DNA from: Saprospiraceae bacterium
Lineage (GTDB): Bacteria > Bacteroidota > Bacteroidia > Chitinophagales > Saprospiraceae
Direction of reading: 5' to 3'
Assembly (NCBI GenBank): GCA_016714785.1
Contig: JADKCC010000018.1
Span: 62,001-126,000 of the forward strand
DNA: 64,000 bases
A program made the translations under genes and the position numbers. This document shows positions 35,591 to 44,660 of the stretch, one piece after another. Numbering within the stretch: the stretch's first letter is position 1; each line of letters opens with the position of its first letter. Below the pieces are notes generated by a model that was given only the letters and a program-made list of their open reading frames with translations, had not been told where the DNA came from and did no database searches.

Positions 35591-35899
35591 TTATGTAAGC
35601 TTAACTTGGATGTCTACACCACTTGGAAGTTCTAACTTCGAAAGTGCATCTACTGTCTTCTGAGTAGGTGTAAAAATCTCGATTACGCGTTTGTGGGTCC
35701 TTAGCTGGAACTGCTCACGAGATTTTTTATTTACGTGCGGGGAACGCAATACCGTAAAAACTTCTTTCTCTGTTGGCAGCGGAATCGGACCGGAAATAAC
35801 AGCACCGCTGTTTTTAACCGTTTTTACAATCTTTTCAGTACTTTTATCTACCAAATTGTGATCATAAGAACGGAGTTTTATCCTGATTTTTTGATTCAT
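35591..35899 (-). CDS. rpsJ: 30S ribosomal protein S10
   Basis: Head protein and transcription antitermination factor NusE. 102 residues. IRIKLRSYDHNLVDKSTEKI and GPIPLPTEKEVFTVLRSPHV, and the C-terminal LPSGVDIQVKL are diagnostic. First gene of the S10 operon, with its own promoter. Confidence 0.98.
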   Translation of the reverse strand: MNQKIRIKLRSYDHNLVDKSTEKIVKTVKNSGAVISGPIPLPTEKEVFTVLRSPHVNKKSREQFQLRTHKRVIEIFTPTQKTVDALSKLELPSGVDIQVKLT

Positions 35900-35938
35900 A
35901 ACCTAATGTTAAATTTATCTCTATTTTTTTAGAGGCCG

Positions 35939-35946
35939 CAAAGATA
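35939..35946 (-). promoter_or_regulatory. S10 operon promoter -7 element
   Basis: Minus strand TATCTTTG, 39 bp before the rpsJ ATG, preceded by a very A/T-rich tract. It makes the S10 section separately transcribable from fusA. Confidence 0.55.
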
Positions 35947-36013
35947 GCACTCTTTTTTAAAATAAAAAATTAAATTAATAAAATTTTTAAAAAATATTTA
36001 CATTTAAAGAATA

Positions 36014-36041
36014 AAGTCACCAAATCGGTATTCAGTGACTT
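36014..36041 (-). terminator. Hairpin downstream of fusA
   Basis: Perfect 7-bp stem AAGTCAC/GTGACTT with a 14-base loop, 12 bp after the fusA stop; only a weak T-rich tract follows on the minus strand, so termination may be partial. Confidence 0.5.
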
Positions 36042-36053
36042 CATTTATACGAT

Positions 36054-38213
36054 TTAAGCTTTAGCACCTTTGGCTTTTTCAATAACTGCATCAGCTATAC
36101 CTTTAGGTGCAGGCGCAAAATGACTAAACTCCATGCTACTTGAAGCCCTACCAGAAGTAATTGTTCTAAGTTGCGTTACATAACCAAACATCTCTGCTAA
36201 TGGCACTTCAGCTTGAATTCCAACAGCACCGCCAGATCTTGACTCTTGGCCTTTTGGCAACCCTCTTCTTCTATTTAAGTCTCCGATTACTGATCCTACA
36301 TATTCATCAGGTGAAACTACCTCAATTTTCATAATTGGTTCCAATAATACCGGATTACACATTCTTGCTGCTTCTTTAAAGCCTTCTTTTGCACACAATT
36401 CGAAAGCTAATGGTTTAGAATCCACTGCGTGAGTCTGACCATCATACAATCTTACTTTCATGCTATCTATATGGTATCCAGCTAAGATCCCATTATCCAT
36501 CATAGAAGTAAATCCTTTTACGATAGATGCAAAGTATTCTTTAGGTACTGATCCACCAAAGATATCATTCACAAATTGAAGCTTAGTTTTACCTGATTTA
36601 AACTCTTCAGATTCGAGGAATTTTTCATCAGCAGGCCCTAATTCAAATGACATTTGAGCAAATAATCCTGAACCACCTGATTGCTTTTTCAATCTTTCGG
36701 TGTGCTCGACACTAGATGTCAATGCTTCTTTATAATTTACTTGAGGAGCACCTTCGTTTACCTCAACTTTAAATTCTCTTCTTAATCTATCTACTATAAT
36801 CTCTAAGTGAAGCTCACCCATACCGCTAATAACAGTTTGGTTTGTTTCCTCATCGTATTTTACTCTAAATGTTGGATCTTCTTCAGACAACTTATTTAGA
36901 GCCATACCAAGTTTATCTAAATCTTTTTGAGTTTTAGGCTCAATAGCTAAACCAATAACAGGCTCAGGGAATACCATACTTTCCAAAACAATTGGGTGTG
37001 CTTCGTCACACAAAGTATCCCCAGTTCTAATATCTTTGAAACCTACTCCTGCAGCTATATCTCCTGCTTCAACACGATCAATGGCATTTTGCTTATTAGC
37101 ATGCATTTGATACAATCTTGATATTCTCTCCTTATTGTTAGACCTTGTATTCAGTACATAAGAACCTGCATCCAATCCACCAGAATAAACTCTCATAAAG
37201 GCCAATCTACCTACATAAGGGTCTGTTGCAATCTTGAAAGCAAGTGCTGCAAAAGGCTCACTAACCGATGGTTTTCTAAGTTCTTCTTTTTCTGTCTTAG
37301 GATTAGTACCAGTAATACCCTCTACATCCAATGGACATGGTAAAAATGCACATACTGCATCCAATACAGCCTGAACACCTTTATTTTTGAAAGCAGATCC
37401 ACACATTACGGGTGTAAAAGCCAAATCCATAACTGCTGCACGGACTGCTGCATTAATTTCTGGCACAGTAATAGAATCGGGATCTTCAAAAAACTTCTCC
37501 ATTAACTCAACATCGTATTCAGCTACTGCTTCTATCAGTTTTGCTCTATATTCAGCAACTGTATCTGCAATATCAGCAGGGATATCGATTACTTTATAAG
37601 TCATACCTTGATCTTCCTCATTCCATACCATGGCAATATTTGTGATCAAGTCAACAGCACCTTTAAATTTTTCTTCCGCTCCGATAGGAACTTGCAATGG
37701 AATAGCATTCGCACCTAACTTTTCTTTAATATCATTAACAACATTAAAAAAATCAGCACCTGATCTATCCATTTTATTTACAAACGCAATACTAGGTACT
37801 CTGTATCTTTCAGCCAATCTCCAGTTAGTTTCAGACTGAGGCTCCACGCCATCTACCGCACTAAATAAAAATACAAGACCGTCCAACACTCTAAGTGATC
37901 TATTTACTTCAACTGTGAAGTCAACGTGACCTGGAGTATCGATAATATTGAAGTGATATTGTTTTGTATCCTCAATTGCCTGCCCTTGAGTAGTTGGATA
38001 ATTCCAATTACACGTGGTAGCTGCAGAAGTAATGGTAATACCTCTTTCTTGTTCTTGTTCCATCCAGTCCATAGTAGCTGCACCATCATGTACTTCCCCT
38101 ATTTTATGGCTGATACCTGTATAGTACAGAATTCTTTCTGTCGTGGTGGTTTTACCTGCATCAATGTGAGCAGCAATACCAATGTTTCTTGTATATTTAA
38201 GATCTTTTGCCAT
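36054..38213 (-). CDS. fusA: Elongation factor G
   Basis: GTPase driving translocation. 719 residues. G1 AAHIDAGKTTTTER (about 14-27), G2/switch region with RGITITSAATT, G3 DTPGHVDF, G4 NKMDRSG, domain IV loop GGSVPKEYFASIVKGF and C-terminal GYVTQLRTITSGRASSSMEF. Single-copy or paralogue status cannot be judged here. In the str cluster with rpsL and rpsG; tufA is not present downstream, where rpsJ follows, the usual Bacteroidota arrangement. Confidence 0.98.
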   Translation of the reverse strand: MAKDLKYTRNIGIAAHIDAGKTTTTERILYYTGISHKIGEVHDGAATMDWMEQEQERGITITSAATTCNWNYPTTQGQAIEDTKQYHFNIIDTPGHVDFTVEVNRSLRVLDGLVFLFSAVDGVEPQSETNWRLAERYRVPSIAFVNKMDRSGADFFNVVNDIKEKLGANAIPLQVPIGAEEKFKGAVDLITNIAMVWNEEDQGMTYKVIDIPADIADTVAEYRAKLIEAVAEYDVELMEKFFEDPDSITVPEINAAVRAAVMDLAFTPVMCGSAFKNKGVQAVLDAVCAFLPCPLDVEGITGTNPKTEKEELRKPSVSEPFAALAFKIATDPYVGRLAFMRVYSGGLDAGSYVLNTRSNNKERISRLYQMHANKQNAIDRVEAGDIAAGVGFKDIRTGDTLCDEAHPIVLESMVFPEPVIGLAIEPKTQKDLDKLGMALNKLSEEDPTFRVKYDEETNQTVISGMGELHLEIIVDRLRREFKVEVNEGAPQVNYKEALTSSVEHTERLKKQSGGSGLFAQMSFELGPADEKFLESEEFKSGKTKLQFVNDIFGGSVPKEYFASIVKGFTSMMDNGILAGYHIDSMKVRLYDGQTHAVDSKPLAFELCAKEGFKEAARMCNPVLLEPIMKIEVVSPDEYVGSVIGDLNRRRGLPKGQESRSGGAVGIQAEVPLAEMFGYVTQLRTITSGRASSSMEFSHFAPAPKGIADAVIEKAKGAKA

Positions 38214-38274
38214 GATATATGGTTATAAAGATTATGTTTCTTTAATTAAAAAATAAAAACAAAATGAGAATAGG

Positions 38275-38742
38275 TTACGCTTTAAAATGTGCGAAAGCTC
38301 TATTGGCTTCAGCCATTCTATGAGTGTCTTCTCTTCTTTTAACGGCAGCCCCTTCATTTTTGCTTGCAGCAATAATTTCTGCTGATAGCTTTTCAGCCAT
38401 GCCTTTACCACTTCTTGCTCTAGAAAATCTGATTAACCATTTCATTCCAATAGATAACCTTCTGGCTGGTCTAATTTCTGTAGGTATTTGAAATGTTGCT
38501 CCTCCTATTCTTTTACTTCTGACCTCTACAGCGGGCATCACATTTTCTAATGCTTTTTTCCACATTTCGTGTGGATTTTCACTAGTTCTTGATTCTACTT
38601 TATCCATTGCATCATAGAAGATAGTATAAGCAACACTTTTTTTGCCTTCCCACATTAGGTTATTGACAAACTGAGTAACCATAGCATCTCCATAACGTGG
38701 ATCTTGAGCTATTACTCTCTTTTTTGGCTTTCTTTTTCTCAT
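38275..38742 (-). CDS. rpsG: 30S ribosomal protein S7
   Basis: Head-assembly initiator. 155 residues: RKRKPKKRVIAQDPRYGDAM at the start, VEVRSKRIGGATFQIPTEIR at about 72-91, and RREDTHRMAEANRAFAHFKA at the end. Confidence 0.98.
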   Translation of the reverse strand: MRKRKPKKRVIAQDPRYGDAMVTQFVNNLMWEGKKSVAYTIFYDAMDKVESRTSENPHEMWKKALENVMPAVEVRSKRIGGATFQIPTEIRPARRLSIGMKWLIRFSRARSGKGMAEKLSAEIIAASKNEGAAVKRREDTHRMAEANRAFAHFKA

Positions 38743-38775
38743 CTTTCGATAAAATTATTATGATCTAAACGATTA

Positions 38776-39150
38776 TTATTTTTTAGGAGCTTTAGCACCA
38801 TATTTTGAACGACTTTGAAGCCTTTTAGCAACACCTGCTGTATCCAAAGCACCTCTTACGATGGTATATCTTACCCCTGGTAAATCTTTTACCCTACCTC
38901 CTCTAACTAATACTATAGAGTGCTCTTGTAGGTTATGACCTTCTCCTGGTATGTAGCATATCACTTCGATACCATTAGTCATTCTCACTTTTGCTACTTT
39001 TCTAAGTGCTGAGTTCGGTTTCTTAGGTGTAGTGGTATATACTCTAGTACATACACCTCTTTTTTGAGGGCAAGAATCTAAAGCTCTTGACTTACTAGCC
39101 ATTACCACTTTTTCTCTACCTTTTCTTACTAACTGATTAATAGTTGGCAT
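38776..39150 (-). CDS. rpsL: 30S ribosomal protein S12
   Basis: Decoding-centre protein. The frame is open to 39318, but homology begins at MPTINQLVRKGREK, so the start is ATG 39150 (124 residues). Streptomycin-determining residues look wild-type: Lys in TTPKKPNSALRK and Lys/Pro in RGGRVKDLPGVRY. First gene of the str operon. Confidence 0.98.
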   Translation of the reverse strand: MPTINQLVRKGREKVVMASKSRALDSCPQKRGVCTRVYTTTPKKPNSALRKVAKVRMTNGIEVICYIPGEGHNLQEHSIVLVRGGRVKDLPGVRYTIVRGALDTAGVAKRLQSRSKYGAKAPKK

Positions 39151-39216
39151 AACTGAAAAATTTATAAAATTTTGATTTTTTACCGAAGAAATTAGTTCCT
39201 TCTTCAAAAAGAGACG

Positions 39217-39224
39217 CAAAGGTA
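39217..39224 (-). promoter_or_regulatory. str operon promoter -7 element
   Basis: Minus strand TACCTTTG, 66 bp before the preferred rpsL start. This box lies inside the longer open frame upstream of rpsL, further supporting the shorter start. The rest of 39225-39493 is AT-rich with nothing recognisable. Confidence 0.55.
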
Positions 39225-39493
39225 AAATTATTTTGATTACAGAGTATAGATTTTTTGAATATTTTTTTAATAAAATGTTGAAATTTAATACGTTCCGAAT
39301 TTTAAGGGTTTTATACATTGCTAAATATATTAATAAATCAGTGTAATTTATGTTTTTTTAAATATGTAAATGATTTTCTATTAACTATAAAGCAAAAATT
39401 GGATTGGAAATGAAACCAAATTTTCCTACCATTACAATTCTTTTAAACGCGTCACTTTGGGAAATACAAATTTCAAAAATTAAAATAAAAAAA

Positions 39494-40597
39494 TCACCAA
39501 ACTATGATATACGGAATATTTAATTCAAAACTACCATTAATTGATTTTAAATGAATCATATAAAATCCCGCTAATTGGTCACTTATGTCGATGTCTAGTC
39601 TATTTTGACCATTTTCCACATTATAGTTTGATAAAAATATAGTTTGCCCAAAAATGTTTTTTATATCAACAATAAATATATTTTGATTGCTAGTATTTAT
39701 TTTTATGAAAAATGTACCCTGGCTTGGATTTGGAAATATTTGAATTTTTCCAGGCAATTGGTCATCAACAACATTACTAAGTAAAGCTTTGCATGCTAGG
39801 TCAATATTATTGCAATAAGCCCTTGATACTAAGGAGCAATCCAACACATAGGGGTTTAACTTGTCTCCTTGATATTTGGCAATTTTCTGATTTCGATCCC
39901 ATTCCTTTTGGTCCACAGGGTCTGCATAATGCCAATTGCATAGATCATTTTTCATAGACTGAAAAAAAGCTGGACCTTGTGCATCTGCATGAGACTTATA
40001 CATGGTATAAAAATAAAATATTGATCTTGCGATGTTACCTTTTACAGATTCTCGAGGTTCAAACTTTCCATTGTTGCCACGAATGCCTTCCGAATATAGA
40101 TCCCTATTTACTGAAGGTGGGCTATTTGTTTCTGAAGTTTTATAATACCAAGTCTGCGTCTGACTGTCAGGGATCTCTCCAAAAGGAAAATTCCCTCTGT
40201 CTGAGTTTGCCTTAGTTCTAGTGGGATATAAATGGTGCATATCGCTTTGTGCTAAACCAATAGCTCCTAATCCCTGTGGCCATGTATGTTCGTTATTGAT
40301 ACCATTTGGCAACCCATTTAGGTAAACTGCTTCTGTTGGATCCTGACTCGGTGGCATATACAGTTTCATACCTGTATAAATACACTCCAAAGAATCCTGA
40401 ACACCATCAATTTTTGAAAAAAGCGTATCTCTTGCAATGCTGTAGTCAAGAACAATTGTTGTTTTATATTCGGCAACTAATGCAGAAAGCAATTCTTCTC
40501 CTTTAAGATTGGGAAATACATTGATATGTCCGCTTTGCCCAAAACTCTGAACCCAAACAAAAATAAAAACCGTCAAACAAAATATATACTTTCTCAA
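39494..40597 (-). CDS. Secreted endonuclease I family nuclease with T9SS type A sorting domain
   Basis: Exported DNase. Signal peptide ends near VQSFGQS (residue 22). The endonuclease I (EndA/Vvn) His-Me finger core is NNEHTWPQGLG (His104 as likely general base), SDMHHLYPTRTKAN and DRGNFPFGEI, with ANWHYADPV-like WHYADPVDQKEWDRN later. The C-terminal about 80 residues (IFPNPSQGTFFIKIN ... QLAGFYMIHL) are the Por-type sorting domain for T9SS release or surface attachment. Probably degrades extracellular DNA for nutrients or biofilm matrix. 367 residues. Confidence 0.87.
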   Translation of the reverse strand: MRKYIFCLTVFIFVWVQSFGQSGHINVFPNLKGEELLSALVAEYKTTIVLDYSIARDTLFSKIDGVQDSLECIYTGMKLYMPPSQDPTEAVYLNGLPNGINNEHTWPQGLGAIGLAQSDMHHLYPTRTKANSDRGNFPFGEIPDSQTQTWYYKTSETNSPPSVNRDLYSEGIRGNNGKFEPRESVKGNIARSIFYFYTMYKSHADAQGPAFFQSMKNDLCNWHYADPVDQKEWDRNQKIAKYQGDKLNPYVLDCSLVSRAYCNNIDLACKALLSNVVDDQLPGKIQIFPNPSQGTFFIKINTSNQNIFIVDIKNIFGQTIFLSNYNVENGQNRLDIDISDQLAGFYMIHLKSINGSFELNIPYIIVW

Positions 40598-40614
40598 TGA
40601 AGTGTGATTTAGCG

Positions 40615-40622
40615 CAAAAGTA
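40615..40622 (-). promoter_or_regulatory. Probable -7 element of the endonuclease gene
   Basis: Minus strand TACTTTTG, 17 bp before the start at 40597; fits TAnnTTTG. Confidence 0.4.
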
Positions 40623-40699
40623 ATGAAACAAATAAAGAATTGCTAAAGTTTTGGACTATTTGAGACCTAATATGTTTTAGAAATCTATCATTCTAAATG

Positions 40700-40847
40700 T
40701 CGAGTAAGGTCCGAAAAGTATAATTTTGCCACAAAGGAACAAAAACACAAAAAATCCCAAATTCCATATAGTTAATAATCAATACTTTATAAACCTTAGA
40801 GACTTAGTGGTATTTCATCATTTTTGACTTTTAGGAGTGGACTCAAT
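40700..40847 (+). repeat. MITE-like dispersed repeat, copy A
   Basis: Non-coding element of about 150 bp. It opens with an imperfect terminal inverted repeat (CCGAAAAGTATAATTTTGCC) and closes with TTTTTGACTTTTAGGAGTGG followed by ACTCAA. The inner part has short inverted matches (CCACAAAGG near the left, CTTAGTGG near the right). The reverse complement of 60704-60858 aligns with it almost end to end. Confidence 0.7.
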
Positions 40848-41689
40848 ATTACATCTTTGATATCATCAAAGAAAAACTGTCTTTTCTAATAAAACCAACA
40901 TAGATATTTATTTAATAACTAAAGTTTCGGGGCAAATTTTGCACAATAACTACTCTCATAACCTTGAATCAAATTCAATTGTGCTCTTTGGGGCTAATGA
41001 TTATACTATAGGTTTGGCATTGTCGCTCGAGCCGCGACTGGCTTTAACTTTTTTGCATTGCCAAAAAAAGTAAACAAAAAACGCTAGTTCCGCTAAATCG
41101 CTCCGCGTACCGGAACAGGCTCCCCAAGGAGGTACACCTTGGTATTACTACATCTCCCAAAGCAATATGTTGACGTCATATTTCTAAATTTCCTTTTAAA
41201 TTGTTTTAAAGTATTGATTATCAGTATTGCAAAGTAAATTCTTATATAATTAGGGTCTGCTGACTATGGTGCAACCAATTGATAAATAATAAATTATGTC
41301 TATAATAAACAAATTAAATGCAAACCTCCCGTTTCACGGTTCACTCCGTCAAAGGCTTGCCGCCTTTGGTGCTTTGCACTTCACTGCGTTCATTTTCTCT
41401 ATTGCTTGTTTTTTGAACGATAATCTCCGTTAAACTATTTACCAAAAATAATAGCTGACTTTTTCAGCAGCCCCTAATTATTAAATATGTAATTAATTAG
41501 TTGACATTAATCCATTTATAAACTCCGAAACTTCAGTTGTTAAATATTTGTATTAACATAATTATCAAATAAATATATAGTGAATAGTAATTGAATTGTG
41601 AAAATTGTAAATTTTAAAGCAATGAAAATGTATCTCTTAAAATCATATAATTTTGCAATCCAATTTACCACAGGTAAAAAAATTGCTCA
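40848..41689. other. Non-coding, repeat-poor part of the 1.8-kb gap after the endonuclease gene
   Basis: No supported gene. It contains a GC-richer patch (41020-41160) with a small inverted repeat CCAAGG...CCTTGG at about 41128-41146 and, near 41350, the 7-bp hairpin CAAAGGC/GCCTTTG. These look like remnants of dispersed intergenic repeats. I see no tRNA or regulatory RNA. Confidence 0.5.
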
Positions 41690-41770
41690 GTGGGATCTAG
41701 TGGGAACTCAGTGGGAACTAGTGGGAACTCGGTGGGAACTCAGTGGGAACTCACTGGGAATGTGGTGGGA
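41690..41770. repeat. Tandem minisatellite, unit about 10-11 bp (GTGGGAACTCA)
   Basis: About eight degenerate units of consensus GTGGGAACTCA, with variants GTGGGAACTA, GTGGGAACTCG and CTGGGAATGTG. Strand-asymmetric G-rich composition in an AT-rich gap. A short open frame across it merely translates the repeat. Confidence 0.85.
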
Positions 41771-41775
41771 TTATA

Positions 41776-41845
41776 TACGGAACGTGTACGGAGCATGTAC
41801 GGAGTTGATACGGAGTTGGTATGGAGGTATGGAGTTGGTATGGAG
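41776..41845. repeat. Second tandem array, unit TACGGAG(N)TTG
   Basis: Directly follows the first array. Seven or so units of TACGGAG or TATGGAG separated by 2-5 bases (CATG, TTGA, TTGG). A different unit from the first array, but the same purine-rich strand bias. Confidence 0.75.
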
Positions 41846-41932
41846 TATCTAATGAGCTGAAGCGGAGCTTAATGGATCAATTAAGTCATTATTTTAATTA
41901 TTCCACCGTTTGTCACTTTTTCGTCGTAGCTT

Positions 41933-41987
41933 CCGAGCTATGATGCAGTATTATTAGGCATTCTTGCCTGAGTGTATCATAGCTTCG
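41933..41987. repeat. Nested stem-loop
   Basis: Outer stem AGCTATGAT/ATCATAGCT (41936-41944 and 41976-41984, extendable with one bulge) encloses an inner perfect hairpin AGGCA-TTCT-TGCCT (41956-41969). No T run follows. It may be an intergenic palindromic repeat or part of a structured RNA. Confidence 0.55.
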
Positions 41988-42087
41988 TTACAACAGCTAG
42001 GTTTTTCAGACTGGCTAGAAGCCAAAAGCTATGGTATCTTAGCAGGAAGGAAACAAACCCAGATTCTGCATAACTAACAAGCTTTAT

Positions 42088-42123
42088 CTGCGGAATGTGG
42101 GTAAAAAACTATAGATTCCGCAG
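42088..42123. repeat. 9-bp inverted repeat CTGCGGAAT/ATTCCGCAG
   Basis: Perfect arms at 42088-42096 and 42115-42123 with an 18-base loop; no T tract, so not an obvious terminator. Confidence 0.6.
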
Positions 42124-42251
42124 AATTAATGAAGTGTAGCGATCATTCAAATAACATGTCGATAGTCAAAACATTGTCAATAAGACTTAATGTGTTCTTG
42201 TTTTGATGCATTTCGCAAGTAGCTAATGTATAAATAAATATTTTAAATTTC

Positions 42252-42345
42252 AGTAAGCTCCGAAAAGTATAATTTTGCCACAAAACACAAAAAACTCAAT
42301 ATTGCAAACAACTGATTATTATTTTTATATAGTCTTAGATCTTGT
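42252..42345 (+). repeat. MITE-like dispersed repeat, copy C (right end missing)
   Basis: Begins TCCGAAAAGTATAATTTTGC like copy A, then CACAAAACACAAAAAACTC, and continues through CTGATTATTATTTTTATAT and AGTCTTAGATC, but the right terminal repeat is missing. It lies directly upstream of the LRR-like surface protein gene. Confidence 0.6.
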
Positions 42346-42397
42346 TTTATTAAATTGTTTATCTTTGTAGTTGAAAGTATTTTAAACACACAACTCT

Positions 42398-43831
42398 ATG
42401 CGTTCAACTAAATTATTGCTTTTCCTAGTAATTTCATTGCTTTTTTCAGATGCTGTTAATGGACAATGCAAGTTTTCTATAATATATCTTAAAACACAGC
42501 AAGATGTAGATAATTTTCCAAAAAATTATCCATGTTCGGTCATTGAAGCAGAAATTTCATTCATTAATTCAACCCAAATCAACAATACAGACAGCTTATA
42601 CAAATTAACGCAAATAATAGGCAATTTAAATTTACAGAATGCCGATAACTTGCAATCACTGGCAGGGCTAAGAAATTTGACAAAAATTACAGGTAAATTA
42701 AATATAAGTTTCAATGCCTTGCTTGAAAATTTAGAAGGCTTGGAAAATCTAAATAGCGTGGGCGAACTAAGCATCATATATAACGAGTCACTCAAATCTT
42801 ATGATGGATTGTCAGGGTTAAGAACTGTCACAGGACAAATTATCCAATTTAATAATAGTGCCTTGACATCCATGAATGCTTTAAATGGATTGGTAAATGT
42901 TGGTGGCACTTTTCAGATAAGCAATTGTCCTGAACTAAGAAATTTTCCTAAGTTAAATAATCTCAAGTCAATAGGTGGTTGGTTTTCTGTATATGAAATG
43001 GCAAATCTTGAAACGTTGGATGTTATGCCAGAATTAACTAATATCGCAAAATTTATTAATATCTATAAGAGTCCCAAACTTACAAAGATATCAGGATTCA
43101 ATAAAGTCACAACGATAGGTGAAAGTCTGTCTTTTCATGACTTAGAACTATTAACCGAGTTGTCAGGTTTTCAAAATACCATCAATATCAACAAGAGTTT
43201 TAGTCTATACAATTGTTTTGCTTTAAAGGAGTTGAATATATTGAAGAAGTTAAATAAAATTCAAGGTGCCATAACCATTCAAGACAATAATTCACTCCAA
43301 AGAATCAAAGGCTTTTCCCTATTAAAAGATATGACTAACAATACTTTGACTATCAAAAACAATGTAAACCTCACGTCAATCATAGGGCTTGCCAATATAC
43401 TAGCAAATACATTTTCAGGGATTGAAATAAAAGGTAATAGCAAGTTGGACACATGCCACATTAAAAGTATTTGCGATTTTGTAAAAGTACCTGCGAATAA
43501 TTCTAAAATTATAATTGAAGCCAATGAAGCATCATGTACAGACATAAATACTGTAAAACTAAAATGTAGTGTGCCTGTGTTGACAGAAAATTATTTTGAT
43601 TCCCAATTGATCAACATTTTCCCCATGCCTATATATGATAAATTAAGTATAAATTCGCCATATCAATTTGTCAGATATGAGGTTAAAGACATATCAGGCA
43701 AATTGATGTCAAATAGTAATTTGCAACCCGATAATAACATATCCTTAGGACATCTACACAGTGGTTTATTTATTCTAACATTGTACGATAAATCAGGGCG
43801 GGCATTCAATACAAAAATAGTTCGTAACTAA
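42398..43831 (+). CDS. Receptor-L-domain-like (leucine-rich) surface protein with T9SS type A sorting domain
   Basis: A 477-residue exported protein. Signal peptide ends near DAVNGQC (residue 24). Residues about 50-350 consist of roughly 23-residue leucine-rich units of pattern GNLxLxNxxxLxSLxGLxxL (e.g. LQSLAGLRNLTKITGKL, LENLEGLENLNSVGEL), as in receptor L-domains, forming a right-handed beta solenoid. The C-terminal about 80 residues (NIFPMPIYDKLSIN, VKDISGKLMSNSN, LHSGLFILTLYDKSG) are a T9SS sorting domain. Likely a surface ligand-binding or adhesion protein. A -7-like TATCTTTG lies at 42360-42367. Confidence 0.82.
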   Translation: MRSTKLLLFLVISLLFSDAVNGQCKFSIIYLKTQQDVDNFPKNYPCSVIEAEISFINSTQINNTDSLYKLTQIIGNLNLQNADNLQSLAGLRNLTKITGKLNISFNALLENLEGLENLNSVGELSIIYNESLKSYDGLSGLRTVTGQIIQFNNSALTSMNALNGLVNVGGTFQISNCPELRNFPKLNNLKSIGGWFSVYEMANLETLDVMPELTNIAKFINIYKSPKLTKISGFNKVTTIGESLSFHDLELLTELSGFQNTININKSFSLYNCFALKELNILKKLNKIQGAITIQDNNSLQRIKGFSLLKDMTNNTLTIKNNVNLTSIIGLANILANTFSGIEIKGNSKLDTCHIKSICDFVKVPANNSKIIIEANEASCTDINTVKLKCSVPVLTENYFDSQLINIFPMPIYDKLSINSPYQFVRYEVKDISGKLMSNSNLQPDNNISLGHLHSGLFILTLYDKSGRAFNTKIVRN

Positions 43832-43928
43832 GTTCTGCCGCAGACCTAATGAACGGATAGTAAGTATGTGCATGATTGGTTTGTGGTCATATAATTAAGA
43901 TTTTGAAATCATTGGTTTCGTAATCTTT

Positions 43929-44624
43929 TTAGCTTTTCATATCACAAAACTCGACGATCTCGTCCACCAAAACATCCATATCCACCTTTTCCAACGGATG
44001 TGGCGCACCATCTATCTCTTCATAAGTCCCGTTTTTCAACCAAGCAGCTACTTCCTTTGACGATTCAGCAGTCACCATCTTATCTTCAGATCCGCGCAAG
44101 ATCAAAACATCTGTCTCTATCTTCCTGAAATCTTCCTCCACCAATCCACCACCATGACCCAGATCAAGCATCAACGATGCTGTGTTTCTTACCACATTCA
44201 TCCAGTTATTTTCACCAAATATAACCTGCAACTTCGCCACATAAGAAGGCACTTTTTCTGCCATCATCTCAGGATCGAGCATAGCCACTTCTTTGGCAGA
44301 TGATGTAGGATTCCAGTCCCACTTGGTACCCAAGGTCATAATTTTGCCCAGTTTTTTGGGTTGAGATGTAGCATAAGACACGGCAGCATATCCACCCATC
44401 GAGTATCCAAAGATATGACACGTTTCGCTATCCACCTGCTGTATATAGCGCGCTATATCCCCGACCAAAACCTTTATATCCAGCTTACCATCATAAAGCG
44501 CTTGACTATGGCCACTAAAATCTAAAGTATAAACATCAAAAAATGACTCTAGCTTTTCAGAAAGCAAGGTGAACTGATCAGAAGTGTTTAGGGCGCCGTG
44601 GAGGAGTAGGATGGTGGGTTTCAT
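43929..44624 (-). CDS. Alpha/beta hydrolase
   Basis: Cytoplasmic alpha/beta-hydrolase fold enzyme, 231 residues, no signal peptide. Oxyanion region LLLHGALNTSDQF (6-18), nucleophile Ser75 in GYSMGGYAA, acid Asp181 in LRGSEDKMVTAE, and His209 in DGAPHPLEKVD. The compact cap region is short, similar to esterase/thioesterase-like members. Substrate unknown. Confidence 0.88.
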   Translation of the reverse strand: MKPTILLLHGALNTSDQFTLLSEKLESFFDVYTLDFSGHSQALYDGKLDIKVLVGDIARYIQQVDSETCHIFGYSMGGYAAVSYATSQPKKLGKIMTLGTKWDWNPTSSAKEVAMLDPEMMAEKVPSYVAKLQVIFGENNWMNVVRNTASLMLDLGHGGGLVEEDFRKIETDVLILRGSEDKMVTAESSKEVAAWLKNGTYEEIDGAPHPLEKVDMDVLVDEIVEFCDMKS

Positions 44625-44660
44625 TTGGTGTGGGTTTTAGGTTAAACTTTGTTGATCTTT

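Noticed and set aside
39151..39318. N-terminal extension of rpsL by 56 residues
   Set aside because: S12 homology begins at the internal ATG (39150), and the extension overlaps the promoter -7 box.
41690..41845. CRISPR array
   Set aside because: Units are 10-11 bp, contiguous and degenerate without unique spacers; no cas genes.
41598..41852. Open frame of 84 codons with repeated WELVGT-like peptides
   Set aside because: It only translates the GTGGGAACTCA and TACGGAG tandem arrays; no start context or homologous features.
40598..42397. tRNA or rRNA gene in the 1.8-kb gap
   Set aside because: I looked for cloverleaf arms and TTCRANNC-like T-loops and saw none; the structures present are simple palindromes.
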